Shown here in pieces: positions 1-4,934 of a stretch of 6,480 bases of DNA. The stretch comes from Deltaproteobacteria bacterium. GTDB lineage: Bacteria; Desulfobacterota; Syntrophia; Syntrophales; JAAYKM01. The notes beneath the pieces were generated by a model, which saw only the letters and a program-made list of their open reading frames with translations, made no database searches and was not told the origin of the DNA. Both the position numbers and the translations under genes were made by a program. Location of the stretch: contig JAGVTI010000169.1 of assembly GCA_019136935.1 (NCBI GenBank), positions 1-6,480 on the forward strand. Direction: 5' to 3'. Each line of letters starts with the position of its first letter. The first letter of the stretch is position 1.

Positions 1-108
1 ATTGGCGAAATTGCCGACCGTTACGGGAACACGGTCGGCGAAAAGCCGGATCCGGATCAACCCTTTATCCGTCTGTATCAGCGCAAAAAGTTCGTCCCTG
101 TTTTCCAT
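1..108 (-). CDS. Cyclophilin-type peptidyl-prolyl cis-trans isomerase, N-terminal part (truncated by window edge)
   Basis: Only the first 36 codons are inside the window, and the frame stays open to base 1. The visible peptide starts MENRDELFALIQTDKG and continues with a segment reading IRIRLFADRVPVTVGNFAN. This matches the opening beta strands of bacterial cyclophilins, where a 'T.KG.I.I.LF...P.TV.NF' pattern is typical. The family catalyses cis-trans isomerisation of prolyl bonds during protein folding. No signal peptide is seen at the N terminus, which suggests a cytoplasmic form. The start at 106-108 is supported by a GGAGAG Shine-Dalgarno six bases upstream. The active-site residues (the Arg/Phe/Gln region) lie outside the window, so activity cannot be judged. 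The gene is divergent from the lipoprotein gene at 264. Confidence 0.85.
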   Translation of the reverse strand, partial: MENRDELFALIQTDKGLIRIRLFADRVPVTVGNFAN

Positions 109-134
109 GAGGCTCTCTCCTTTTTTTAATGCGC

Positions 135-148
135 TCTGGTGTACCAGA
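135..148. promoter_or_regulatory. Perfect 6-2-6 dyad over the PPIase -10 box
   Basis: TCTGGT-GT-ACCAGA is a perfect inverted repeat with a 2-nt centre. It covers the whole candidate -10 element of the minus-strand PPIase promoter. That position would suit a repressor operator. No specific regulator can be named, and a 12-base match can arise by chance. Confidence 0.3.
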
Positions 149-166
149 TTTCACCCTCCCTGTCAA
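138..166 (-). promoter_or_regulatory. Candidate sigma70-type promoter for the PPIase gene
   Basis: Read on the minus strand, a perfect TTGACA -35 (161-166) is followed by a 17-bp spacer and TACACC (138-143). The -10 is preceded by TGG, giving an extended -10 form (TGnTA). The predicted start point near 131 would leave a leader of about 20 nt before the ATG at 108. The -10 itself is weak (3 of 6 to consensus), so this is a sequence-based guess. Confidence 0.5.
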
Positions 167-184
167 AAAGATGCTCTCCGGGAA

Positions 185-224
185 ACACCGGATCACAATA
201 AATATTCCATTTATCCGCCGGTGT
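185..224. repeat. Nested inverted repeats upstream of the lipoprotein gene
   Basis: Outer arms ACACCGG (185-191) and CCGGTGT (218-224) enclose inner arms ATAAAT (198-203) and ATTTAT (209-214) around ATTCC. The pair shares one centre, giving a two-tier dyad or a possible cruciform. It sits just upstream of the TATATA box at 227-232, where an activator or repressor would bind. The function is unknown. Confidence 0.35.
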
Positions 225-232
225 GCTATATA
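224..232 (+). promoter_or_regulatory. Candidate extended -10 element for the lipoprotein gene
   Basis: TGC followed by TATATA (227-232) forms an extended -10 (TGn + TATA). No good -35 is seen at 16-17 bp upstream (TTCCAT is the nearest). Transcription would start near 239, giving a leader of about 25 nt. The A-rich stretch before the ATG contains no strong Shine-Dalgarno. Confidence 0.35.
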
Positions 233-263
233 TCCGGCAAAATAAAAAAAATCCGGTGCCGAT

Positions 264-734
264 ATGAAAAAATATAAAAGCGCCCGACATGTCGGGACAA
301 TCTTCATCCTGGCCGCTTTATGCCTCCTGTGTTCCTGTGTGGGCCGGATCGCGGAAAAACCGGCCTTCGCCCTGAAAGAGGTTTCTTTAACCCTCCATTC
401 GATGAAGGAGTTGAAGGCCCTGCTGACCGTCGAGGTCAAAAACCCCAACAAGTTCGCTTTGAATTTTAAATCGTTGGAGTATCGCTTCGTGCTGGATCAA
501 CAGGAGGCGGGAAAAGGCGTTTACGCCGAACCGTTTCAGGTACCCGCTTCATCCGCCAGGGAGATCACCATCCCCCTGACCATCGGATTCGATGACATGG
601 GCACCTGCTTCAAATCATTTATCCTGGGAAAGGATGTCCCCTACAAAGTCGAAGGAACCGTTCATCTCAAGCTGCTCTGGGGCAGTGTCAAAATCCCCTT
701 CGCCAAGGAAGGGCACCTCAACATCAAGTCATAA
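264..734 (+). CDS. LEA type 2 / WHy-domain lipoprotein
   Basis: The 156-aa protein opens with a lipoprotein signal: a basic N-region (KKYKSAR), a hydrophobic core around residues 11-22, and a lipobox ending LCSC with acceptor Cys25. The mature part carries the hallmarks of the WHy (water stress and hypersensitive response)/LEA14 fold. A VEVKNPNKFALNF segment at about 56-68 contains the conserved NPN. Alternating beta-strand segments follow at about 70-108 and 125-153. Bacterial members are small envelope-anchored beta-sandwich proteins of unclear role. Residue 26 is Val, not Asp, so by the enterobacterial +2 rule, if it applies here, the protein would go to the outer membrane. The ATG at 264 has a poor ribosome site but places the signal peptide correctly. 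The gene stands alone: it is divergent from the PPIase gene and convergent with the EamA gene, with stop codons 23 bp apart. The family call is good; the cellular role is unknown. Confidence 0.82.
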   Translation: MKKYKSARHVGTIFILAALCLLCSCVGRIAEKPAFALKEVSLTLHSMKELKALLTVEVKNPNKFALNFKSLEYRFVLDQQEAGKGVYAEPFQVPASSAREITIPLTIGFDDMGTCFKSFILGKDVPYKVEGTVHLKLLWGSVKIPFAKEGHLNIKS

Positions 735-742
735 ATGGTGCC

Positions 743-756
743 GCCGGGCGCCCGGC
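743..756. terminator. GC-rich palindrome between convergent genes, possible weak terminator
   Basis: GCCGGGCGCCCGGC is a perfect 14-bp palindrome in the 23-bp gap between the lipoprotein stop and the EamA stop. As RNA it can form a 5-bp all-GC stem with a GCGC loop on either strand. No U-tract follows on either strand, so intrinsic termination would be inefficient. The call rests mainly on location. Confidence 0.35.
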
Positions 757-757
757 A

Positions 758-1627
758 TCAAGACTGGCCCAGCTTCATCAGCAGTAAAGACGCCACGGTC
801 ATCAGGATTCCGGCCGCCTTCAGCCAGGTAAGTCTTTCCCCGTAGACGATGGACGCCAGGATATTGGCGATGACGAAGTTCATCCCGACAACGGGAATGA
901 TCAGGGACAAGGGACCGATTTCCATGGCCTTCAGAAGAGTATAAAAGGCTCCGAAATTCACGAGCCCCATGATAAACCCGATCAGCAGGGCCTCACCGTA
1001 ATGGGGGCTGGCGCCCCCTTTTTCAAAAGGCTTCCGCAATCCCAGGGAGAACAGCATGCTGAGCGTATAGGTCAGGGCGATAAAGGCCATCTGATTCGTG
1101 TAGAGGGCGGCGAACTTGCTGGAAACCGCCGCCACAGTCCCGGAAAGCACGGCCAGAACGATCAGGACGAGCCCCTTGCGGATATTTCCGTATTCGCGTT
1201 TTTCCTCCTCGGAAAACCGGGTCAGTGTCAGAATGACGCCGATGGCCAGGACGATTCCGGTGATCTGGTAGGGGTTCAGCCGATCCTGGAAATAGACTAC
1301 GGAAAAGATCACCACAAGGACGGCGCTCATCCGCGTCACGGGATAGACGACCGTCGTCGGAAGGTACCGGAGGGCTTCGATGGTCACGATCGTATCGACG
1401 AAAAAGGTCAGGCTGTTGATCAGGGAAAGGAGCAGAAGCCAGGGCAGGTTTTTCAGGACCTCATCCGAACCGAACCAGAGAAAGGTGCTGATGAGGGCCA
1501 CCGTTCCCATGAAGGACAGGGTGGTCCACGCAGTGTTGCAGTTCCTCTGTGCCGACACCTTGTAGAGGAAGCGCTGCATCCCGTAGAGAAAGAAGCAGAT
1601 TAGCGTCAGGGAAAACCAGTTCATCAT
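758..1627 (-). CDS. EamA/DMT-family transporter, last gene of the thiamin-related cluster
   Basis: This 289-aa integral membrane protein has about ten hydrophobic segments in two halves (roughly 1-137 and 150-287), separated by a charged loop (SEEEKREYGNIRK). That is the duplicated EamA (DUF6) architecture of the drug/metabolite transporter superfamily, and the length is normal. Corresponding repeat elements are visible: YPVTRMSAVL at 95-104 and IPVVGMNFVI at 244-253, each followed by a helix ending in a charged turn (FQDRLNPYQ, YGERLTWLK). Family members move amino acids, nucleobases, sugars, vitamins and other small metabolites across the inner membrane. The substrate cannot be read from the sequence. 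Its position 82 bp after a HAD gene in a thiM-thiE cluster suggests a thiamin precursor or related metabolite. ATG 1627 and ATG 1624 are both possible; a GGTGGAA ribosome site lies immediately upstream. Confidence 0.88.
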   Translation of the reverse strand: MMNWFSLTLICFFLYGMQRFLYKVSAQRNCNTAWTTLSFMGTVALISTFLWFGSDEVLKNLPWLLLLSLINSLTFFVDTIVTIEALRYLPTTVVYPVTRMSAVLVVIFSVVYFQDRLNPYQITGIVLAIGVILTLTRFSEEEKREYGNIRKGLVLIVLAVLSGTVAAVSSKFAALYTNQMAFIALTYTLSMLFSLGLRKPFEKGGASPHYGEALLIGFIMGLVNFGAFYTLLKAMEIGPLSLIIPVVGMNFVIANILASIVYGERLTWLKAAGILMTVASLLLMKLGQS

Positions 1628-1686
1628 TTTCCACCCGGGTGCAGGTTCTCTTCCGGAAACATTCCGCCGCCGGTTTCATGATTCAT
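1624..1686 (-). CDS. Possible 20-aa leader ORF coupled to the EamA start
   Basis: In the 82-bp gap before the EamA gene, a short frame (MNHETGGGMFPEENLHPGGK) starts at 1686. Its TGA (1626-1624) overlaps the first EamA ATG in an ATGA arrangement. A weak purine stretch (GGACGGAAAG) precedes it. The arrangement would fit translational coupling, but the peptide resembles nothing I know and the frame may be chance. Confidence 0.2.
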   Translation of the reverse strand: MNHETGGGMFPEENLHPGGK

Positions 1687-1709
1687 CTTTCCGTCCGGTC
1701 CCCCGGATA

Positions 1710-2573
1710 TCACAGCGGCCGTCCCAAACCGAGAAACGACCTGATATGAGAAACAGCCCGGCAAATATAAAAGCCGTAAAGACCGTCCCGGTCCGCGGCT
1801 TCCCGGGTGATGCCGTTCGCCTTCTCCACGAGAAAGGAATAAATCTCGACCCGGTCCCCGAAAACATCCCGGAGCACGCGATCCGTTTCCTGCCGGCGGA
1901 CCGAAACCCGCCCGGGGTCTCCATAGGGGTCGCTGCTGTCCTCGTTGCCGCCGAAATCGTCGACCAGCAGAACCCGGTAGGGTTCCGGGAGGGACAGTTT
2001 GTCGGAAACCAGCCGCCAGAAGCGAATATCCGCCTTGTGAAAACCCATGTCCGAGGAATTGGCGACGATAAACGGGTTCCTGGTTCCCGGCACCGCCTGG
2101 GAGAGGGTCACCGCATCGATACGCCAATCCTCCAGGCGGCCCGCGATCACGGACGTCGCTTCCGCATAATGATCCGTTGCGATCAGCACCTGTACGGAGG
2201 GAGATTCGTTCAAATCCTGCAGAAGGGTCCGCCACCGGATGTCGATCCGGCACTGGTCGAAGTACCGGTCCAGCAGATAGGATACCGCGCCTTGAATGGT
2301 TTCATCCGGATGGGGATCTTCCGGGGCATGAAGCCCCAGATCCCGGATGCGGTCCGTGAGCACCCCCAGGTATCCCCGGCCGGTGGTGCTCCCCTCCACC
2401 CAGGTCGGATAGACGATCTCGTCCCAGAAGAAGGCTTCAGAGGCAACTCCCAACTTGACGAGACCGCTTTTTTCCAGCACCGGAACCAGTTTTTCCGACT
2501 TGCCGAATTCGACGGCCGTCAGGCTGAGAGTCCCGGAAAAGTCAAAAACGATGAGATCAAGCGACTGTTTCAT
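1710..2573 (-). CDS. HAD-superfamily hydrolase with DxS variant motif I
   Basis: The 287-aa protein shows the four haloacid-dehalogenase motifs in order. Motif I is FDFSGTLS at 10-17 (Asp11 as nucleophile). Motif II is a hydrophobic strand ending IATDHY (Thr133). Motif III is Lys180 in GFHKADIRFW. Motif IV is LLVDDFGGNED with Asp205-Asp206. The stretch between motifs I and II (about 18-120) is rich in helix-forming residues and fits a C1-type cap. Most HAD phosphatases have Asp at the +2 position of motif I; here it is Ser13, so the usual general acid is absent. The start ATG lies inside the end of thiE (ATGA, 4-nt overlap), implying translational coupling and matched expression. In this context a phosphatase acting on a thiamin-pathway phosphate is a reasonable guess, but the substrate is not shown by the sequence. 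The C-terminal ~40 residues are divergent. Confidence 0.82.
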   Translation of the reverse strand: MKQSLDLIVFDFSGTLSLTAVEFGKSEKLVPVLEKSGLVKLGVASEAFFWDEIVYPTWVEGSTTGRGYLGVLTDRIRDLGLHAPEDPHPDETIQGAVSYLLDRYFDQCRIDIRWRTLLQDLNESPSVQVLIATDHYAEATSVIAGRLEDWRIDAVTLSQAVPGTRNPFIVANSSDMGFHKADIRFWRLVSDKLSLPEPYRVLLVDDFGGNEDSSDPYGDPGRVSVRRQETDRVLRDVFGDRVEIYSFLVEKANGITREAADRDGLYGFYICRAVSHIRSFLGLGRPL

Positions 2574-3223
2574 CGGGCTCCCGCCGGCCGCACCGGTCGT
2601 TTTCGCAACGCCCCCCGGATGATTTCATCCAGGTCCCTCGCCGCCCGGAAGGGATCGGCATCGGCACAGATCGCGGACACCACGGCGAGGCAATCCGCCC
2701 CCGCCAGAACAACCGCTTCCGCATTGGCCGCGTTGAGCCCCCCAATGCCGACCAGGGGGTGTCTTGAATAGGCCCTGATCCTGGCCAGCCCTTCCAGGCC
2801 CCACATGCCTTTCGTGTCCGTTTTCGTCGGCGTTTCAAAGACCGGGCTGACCCCCAGGTAATCGACATCCAGATCCTGGGCGGAAACGACGTCCTCCCAG
2901 GTTTCCACGGAAAGTCCGATGAGGAACGAAGGGCCGAGGATCCTCCTGGCCGTTTCGTAAGGCATGTCGTCCTGTCCCACATGAACGCCGTCGGCCCCCG
3001 CGGCGAGCGCCACATCCACCCTGTCGTTGATGATCAGGGGGATATCCAGGGGCAGAAGGATTTCTTTGACCCGCTTTGCCAGATCGATGAACGCCCTTGT
3101 CGACGTGTCCTTTTCCCGGAGCTGGACATACCGGACCCCGCCCGAAACGGCCCGGGAAACCACCCATTCGATGCTCCGGCCTCCGCAGAGTTCCCGGTCC
3201 GTCACCAGATAAAGCCCCTCCAT
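2570..3223 (-). CDS. thiE: Thiamin-phosphate synthase
   Basis: ThiE condenses HMP pyrophosphate with thiazole phosphate to give thiamin phosphate in the cytoplasm. The 217-aa product is normal in length and is a TIM-barrel protein. Family motifs occur in order: LYLVTDRELC at 4-13, QLREKD at 34-39 (pyrophosphate/HMP site), IINDRVDVAL at 64-73, GVHVGQDDMP at 79-88, GLSVETWED at 103-111, YLGVSPVFETPTKTD at 122-136 and VGIGGLN at 158-164. The frame extends upstream to 3319, but those extra 32 residues lie inside thiM and do not resemble ThiE. The ATG at 3223 places the first beta strand correctly and has a GGAGG site 7 bases upstream. Start and thiM stop share one base (TAATG), and the stop overlaps the next gene's ATG, so the gene sits in a tightly coupled thiM-thiE-HAD block. 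Confidence 0.96.
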   Translation of the reverse strand: MEGLYLVTDRELCGGRSIEWVVSRAVSGGVRYVQLREKDTSTRAFIDLAKRVKEILLPLDIPLIINDRVDVALAAGADGVHVGQDDMPYETARRILGPSFLIGLSVETWEDVVSAQDLDVDYLGVSPVFETPTKTDTKGMWGLEGLARIRAYSRHPLVGIGGLNAANAEAVVLAGADCLAVVSAICADADPFRAARDLDEIIRGALRKRPVRPAGAR

Positions 3224-4026
3224 TATACGCCCTCCACTTTGATTCGCGCCATGTCCCTCTCCGTCAGGCCGTAAAGCGCATCCACGAACCGGACCTGGAA
3301 ACTGCCGGGCCCCGGGCAATCTTCACCGGCAATCTCCCCGGTGATCCCCATCACGGCCATGGCGCAAACCGCGGCCATGAACGAATCCTTCTCCACGGCG
3401 GCAAAAGCGCCGCATAAAGCCGTCGCGGTACAACCAAGACCCGTCACCTTCGGCATCATGGGATGACCGTTTCGCACCTGGAAAGCCCGTGCGGAATCGA
3501 CGATATAGTCGATCTCGCCGCTGACGCAGATCACCGCGCCGAGATCAAGGCCAAGCTGCTTTGCAACATTCAGGGCATGATGGGAAGAGTCCAGGCTGTC
3601 CACTCCCCTGGTCCTGGTCATCCCGTCGGCCATCGCCATGATCTCGGAGGCATTGCCCCGGATAATCGCCGGTGTCGCCGTCTTCACCAGTTCCCGGGCC
3701 GTCCGGCTCCGGTAAGGCGTAGCGCCCGCCCCCACCGGATCAAAGACGATGGGGACACCTTTCTCCCGGGCCGCCTTCATGGCCAGCCCCATCGATTTCA
3801 CCCAGGGACGGCTCAAAGTCCCGATGTTGATCACCAGGGCCCCGGCGATACCGACCATGTCGGAGACTTCCTCACCGGCGTGCGCCATGACCGGAGACGC
3901 TCCCAGGGCCAGCAACGCGTTGGCCGTATTGTTCATCACCACATAATTCGTGATGTTATGGACAACCGGCGACATCCCGTGGATTTTTTCAATATTTTCC
4001 CAGATCTGCTCCGGTTTTACCTCCAT
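3223..4026 (-). CDS. thiM: Hydroxyethylthiazole kinase
   Basis: ThiM phosphorylates 4-methyl-5-(2-hydroxyethyl)thiazole with ATP, feeding salvaged thiazole to ThiE. The 267-aa length fits the family. Visible motifs include HNITNYVVMNNTANALLALG at 23-42 (substrate site), AHAGEEV at 48-54, FDPVGAGATPYR at 95-106, IIRGNASEI at 121-129 and VTGLGCTATALCGAF at 194-208. Cys199 in GLGC matches the active-site cysteine described for the Bacillus enzyme. It follows the VanZ-like gene by 27 bp and has a GGGAGAGG ribosome site. Its TAA overlaps the thiE ATG by one base. No de novo thiazole genes (thiG, thiS, thiH) are in view, so the local function is salvage. Confidence 0.96.
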   Translation of the reverse strand: MEVKPEQIWENIEKIHGMSPVVHNITNYVVMNNTANALLALGASPVMAHAGEEVSDMVGIAGALVINIGTLSRPWVKSMGLAMKAAREKGVPIVFDPVGAGATPYRSRTARELVKTATPAIIRGNASEIMAMADGMTRTRGVDSLDSSHHALNVAKQLGLDLGAVICVSGEIDYIVDSARAFQVRNGHPMMPKVTGLGCTATALCGAFAAVEKDSFMAAVCAMAVMGITGEIAGEDCPGPGSFQVRFVDALYGLTERDMARIKVEGV

Positions 4027-4053
4027 GTTCCTCTCCCTTCACCACCCGGCTGT

Positions 4054-4443
4054 TTACTTCGCCGGTAACCGTTTCCACAGTCCCGCCCGGTATCGTTTTC
4101 CCATGAAAATACCCGAGATGACACCCGCCGCATCGGCCCCCATGTCGGCGAAAGAAAACATCCGTCCGGGCACATACATCTGCCCGACCTCCAGCAGCAC
4201 GCCCAGCGATACCAGGCCTGCAAACAAAAGGACGCTCCGTCTCGGGCTCTTCATGACCAAAGCGGGAAGCAGGGCAAGCCAAAGGTAGGCGAAAAAATGA
4301 CCGACCTTGTCGATACCGCGGACGCCGATGGGCACTTCGGCATGAGGGTACAGAGAAAGGACTGTGACGGCCACGATGGAAAAGCCCCACAGGGCATATA
4401 TAAAGGGGGAATATTTTCCTTCCGCGTCGAGAGACAAAGACAT
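4054..4443 (-). CDS. VanZ-like family membrane protein
   Basis: The 129-aa protein has about four hydrophobic segments (near 13-32, 49-65, 69-88 and 103-116) and the conserved pattern of VanZ-like proteins. DKVGHFFAY is at 45-53. Glu85 and Gln88 lie in LLEVGQMYVPGR, followed by FSFADMGADAAGVISG, where the family usually has 'D...N..G'. Here the Asn position is Asp104. VanZ was named for teicoplanin resistance in enterococci, but most bacterial relatives, including short ones like this, have no known function; resistance should not be assumed. The start at 4443 is backed by AAAGGAG six bases upstream. It appears to be the first gene of the cluster: the next gene, thiM, begins 27 bp after its stop with no terminator between. 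A functional link to thiamin is not evident. Confidence 0.8.
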   Translation of the reverse strand: MSLSLDAEGKYSPFIYALWGFSIVAVTVLSLYPHAEVPIGVRGIDKVGHFFAYLWLALLPALVMKSPRRSVLLFAGLVSLGVLLEVGQMYVPGRMFSFADMGADAAGVISGIFMGKRYRAGLWKRLPAK

Positions 4444-4493
4444 CCCGGCTCCTTTCCGCGCCGATCGACTTGCCGAGTCACTTAAATACGATT

Positions 4494-4523
4494 GTTCTAA
4501 GGTACGGACAAATGATTTGTCAA
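4494..4523 (-). promoter_or_regulatory. Candidate promoter of the VanZ-thiM-thiE-HAD-EamA cluster
   Basis: Read on the minus strand, a perfect TTGACA -35 (4518-4523) is followed by an 18-bp spacer and TAGAAC (4494-4499, 4 of 6 to the -10 consensus). The predicted start near 4487 gives a leader of about 43 nt to the VanZ-like ATG. That leader is too short to hold a TPP riboswitch. Confidence 0.5.
4507..4521. promoter_or_regulatory. Perfect 7-1-7 dyad between overlapping divergent promoters
   Basis: GACAAAT-G-ATTTGTC is a perfect inverted repeat around a single base. It overlaps the -35 box of both candidate promoters and fills much of the minus-strand spacer. One bound protein could therefore control both directions. 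The regulator is not identified. Confidence 0.45.
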
Positions 4524-4546
4524 CACGAAAGGCGATGTGTTATAGC
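4517..4546 (+). promoter_or_regulatory. Candidate promoter for the 57-aa gene
   Basis: TTGTCA (4517-4522, 5 of 6 to the -35 consensus), an 18-bp spacer and TATAGC (4541-4546, 4 of 6) form a plausible sigma70-type promoter. Transcription would begin near 4553, leaving a leader of about 127 nt before the ATG at 4680. The -35 overlaps that of the opposite promoter by five bases. Confidence 0.45.
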
Positions 4547-4552
4547 CCTTCT

Positions 4553-4679
4553 CATCTTCGGACGCCTGAACCGTCATCCATGGCAATCGCGCCGCAGACC
4601 GGTTTCATCGCCGGCCGTGCACGGCTGCCGGATCCGGTTCATCTTCCAGGATAATTCATTCTTTTAAGGAAGGACAATT
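4553..4679 (+). promoter_or_regulatory. Long dyad-rich leader of the 57-aa gene
   Basis: The predicted untranslated leader contains a perfect 12-bp palindrome GCCGTGCACGGC (4614-4625), flanked by ACCGG (4598-4602) and CCGGT (4634-4638). Further out are TGAACCG (4567-4573) and CGGTTCA (4635-4641), which compete for the same downstream bases. The octamer TCATCTTC occurs at 4552-4559 and again at 4639-4646. These could form a branched structure ending about 30 nt before the ribosome site. It matches no riboswitch class I can recognise. Confidence 0.3.
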
Positions 4680-4853
4680 ATGGCGGACTTGATTGGCGAG
4701 GACGATTTTGCCGAACTGCAATCCATGATGATTCTGGAATCCATCCAGTTGGAAGCGATCGTTAACCTCCTGGAACGGAAAGGAATCCTGTCGAAAAAAG
4801 AACTGGAAGAAGAGATCCGGCAGATTCAGAATTCTCTGGATTCAATCCTGTAA
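4680..4853 (+). CDS. 57-aa acidic, helix-rich small protein
   Basis: The frame starts at ATG 4680, after a strong AAGGAAGGA ribosome site, and ends TAA. The peptide begins MADLIGEDDFAELQS, has a hydrophobic heptad-like middle (MMILESIQLEAIVNLLERKG at 16-35) and ends with a charged helix (SKKELEEEIRQIQNS at 38-52). The form 'long helix, KGILSKKEL turn, second helix' suggests a two-helix hairpin or small coiled coil that oligomerises or binds a partner. There is no signal peptide or membrane segment. I do not recognise a named family. Support for a real gene: good ribosome site, candidate promoter, its own strong terminator 25 bp downstream, and amphipathic periodicity. No partner gene lies beside it on the same strand. 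Confidence 0.75.
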   Translation: MADLIGEDDFAELQSMMILESIQLEAIVNLLERKGILSKKELEEEIRQIQNSLDSIL

Positions 4854-4878
4854 ACAGACACCTCCAGATGGGCAAGGA

Positions 4879-4913
4879 AACAGAAAAGGCGGGCTTAGCC
4901 CGCCTTTTCTGTT
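4879..4913. terminator. Strong bidirectional intrinsic terminator
   Basis: Arms AACAGAAAAGGCGGGC (4879-4894) and GCCCGCCTTTTCTGTT (4898-4913) pair perfectly over 16 bp around a TTA loop. The GC core is followed by T-rich sequence on both strands, so it can end transcripts of the 57-aa gene and of the convergent OFA transporter gene, whose stop is at 4935. Confidence 0.93.
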
Positions 4914-4934
4914 GAAATGACAGATCGTTTCCGC

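Noticed and set aside
65..451. 128-codon minus-strand frame opposite the lipoprotein gene
   Set aside because: It overlaps both the PPIase start and the lipoprotein gene, and has no ribosome site or motif.
1746..2771. 341-codon plus-strand frame antisense to the HAD and thiE genes
   Set aside because: It spans the junction of two well-supported minus-strand genes and has no family resemblance.
3224..3319. N-terminal extension of thiE by 32 codons
   Set aside because: It lies wholly inside thiM in another frame; the family begins at the YLVTDR strand, and the ATG at 3223 has a GGAGG site.
4531..4580. Possible fluoride-type riboswitch (begins GGCGATG)
   Set aside because: Only the first seven bases resemble the motif; the following CGCC pairing and the conserved AAACG and UGAUG-type elements are missing.
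4580..4654. 24-codon upstream frame in the leader of the 57-aa gene
   Set aside because: No Shine-Dalgarno and no similarity; the bases are better explained by dyads in the leader.
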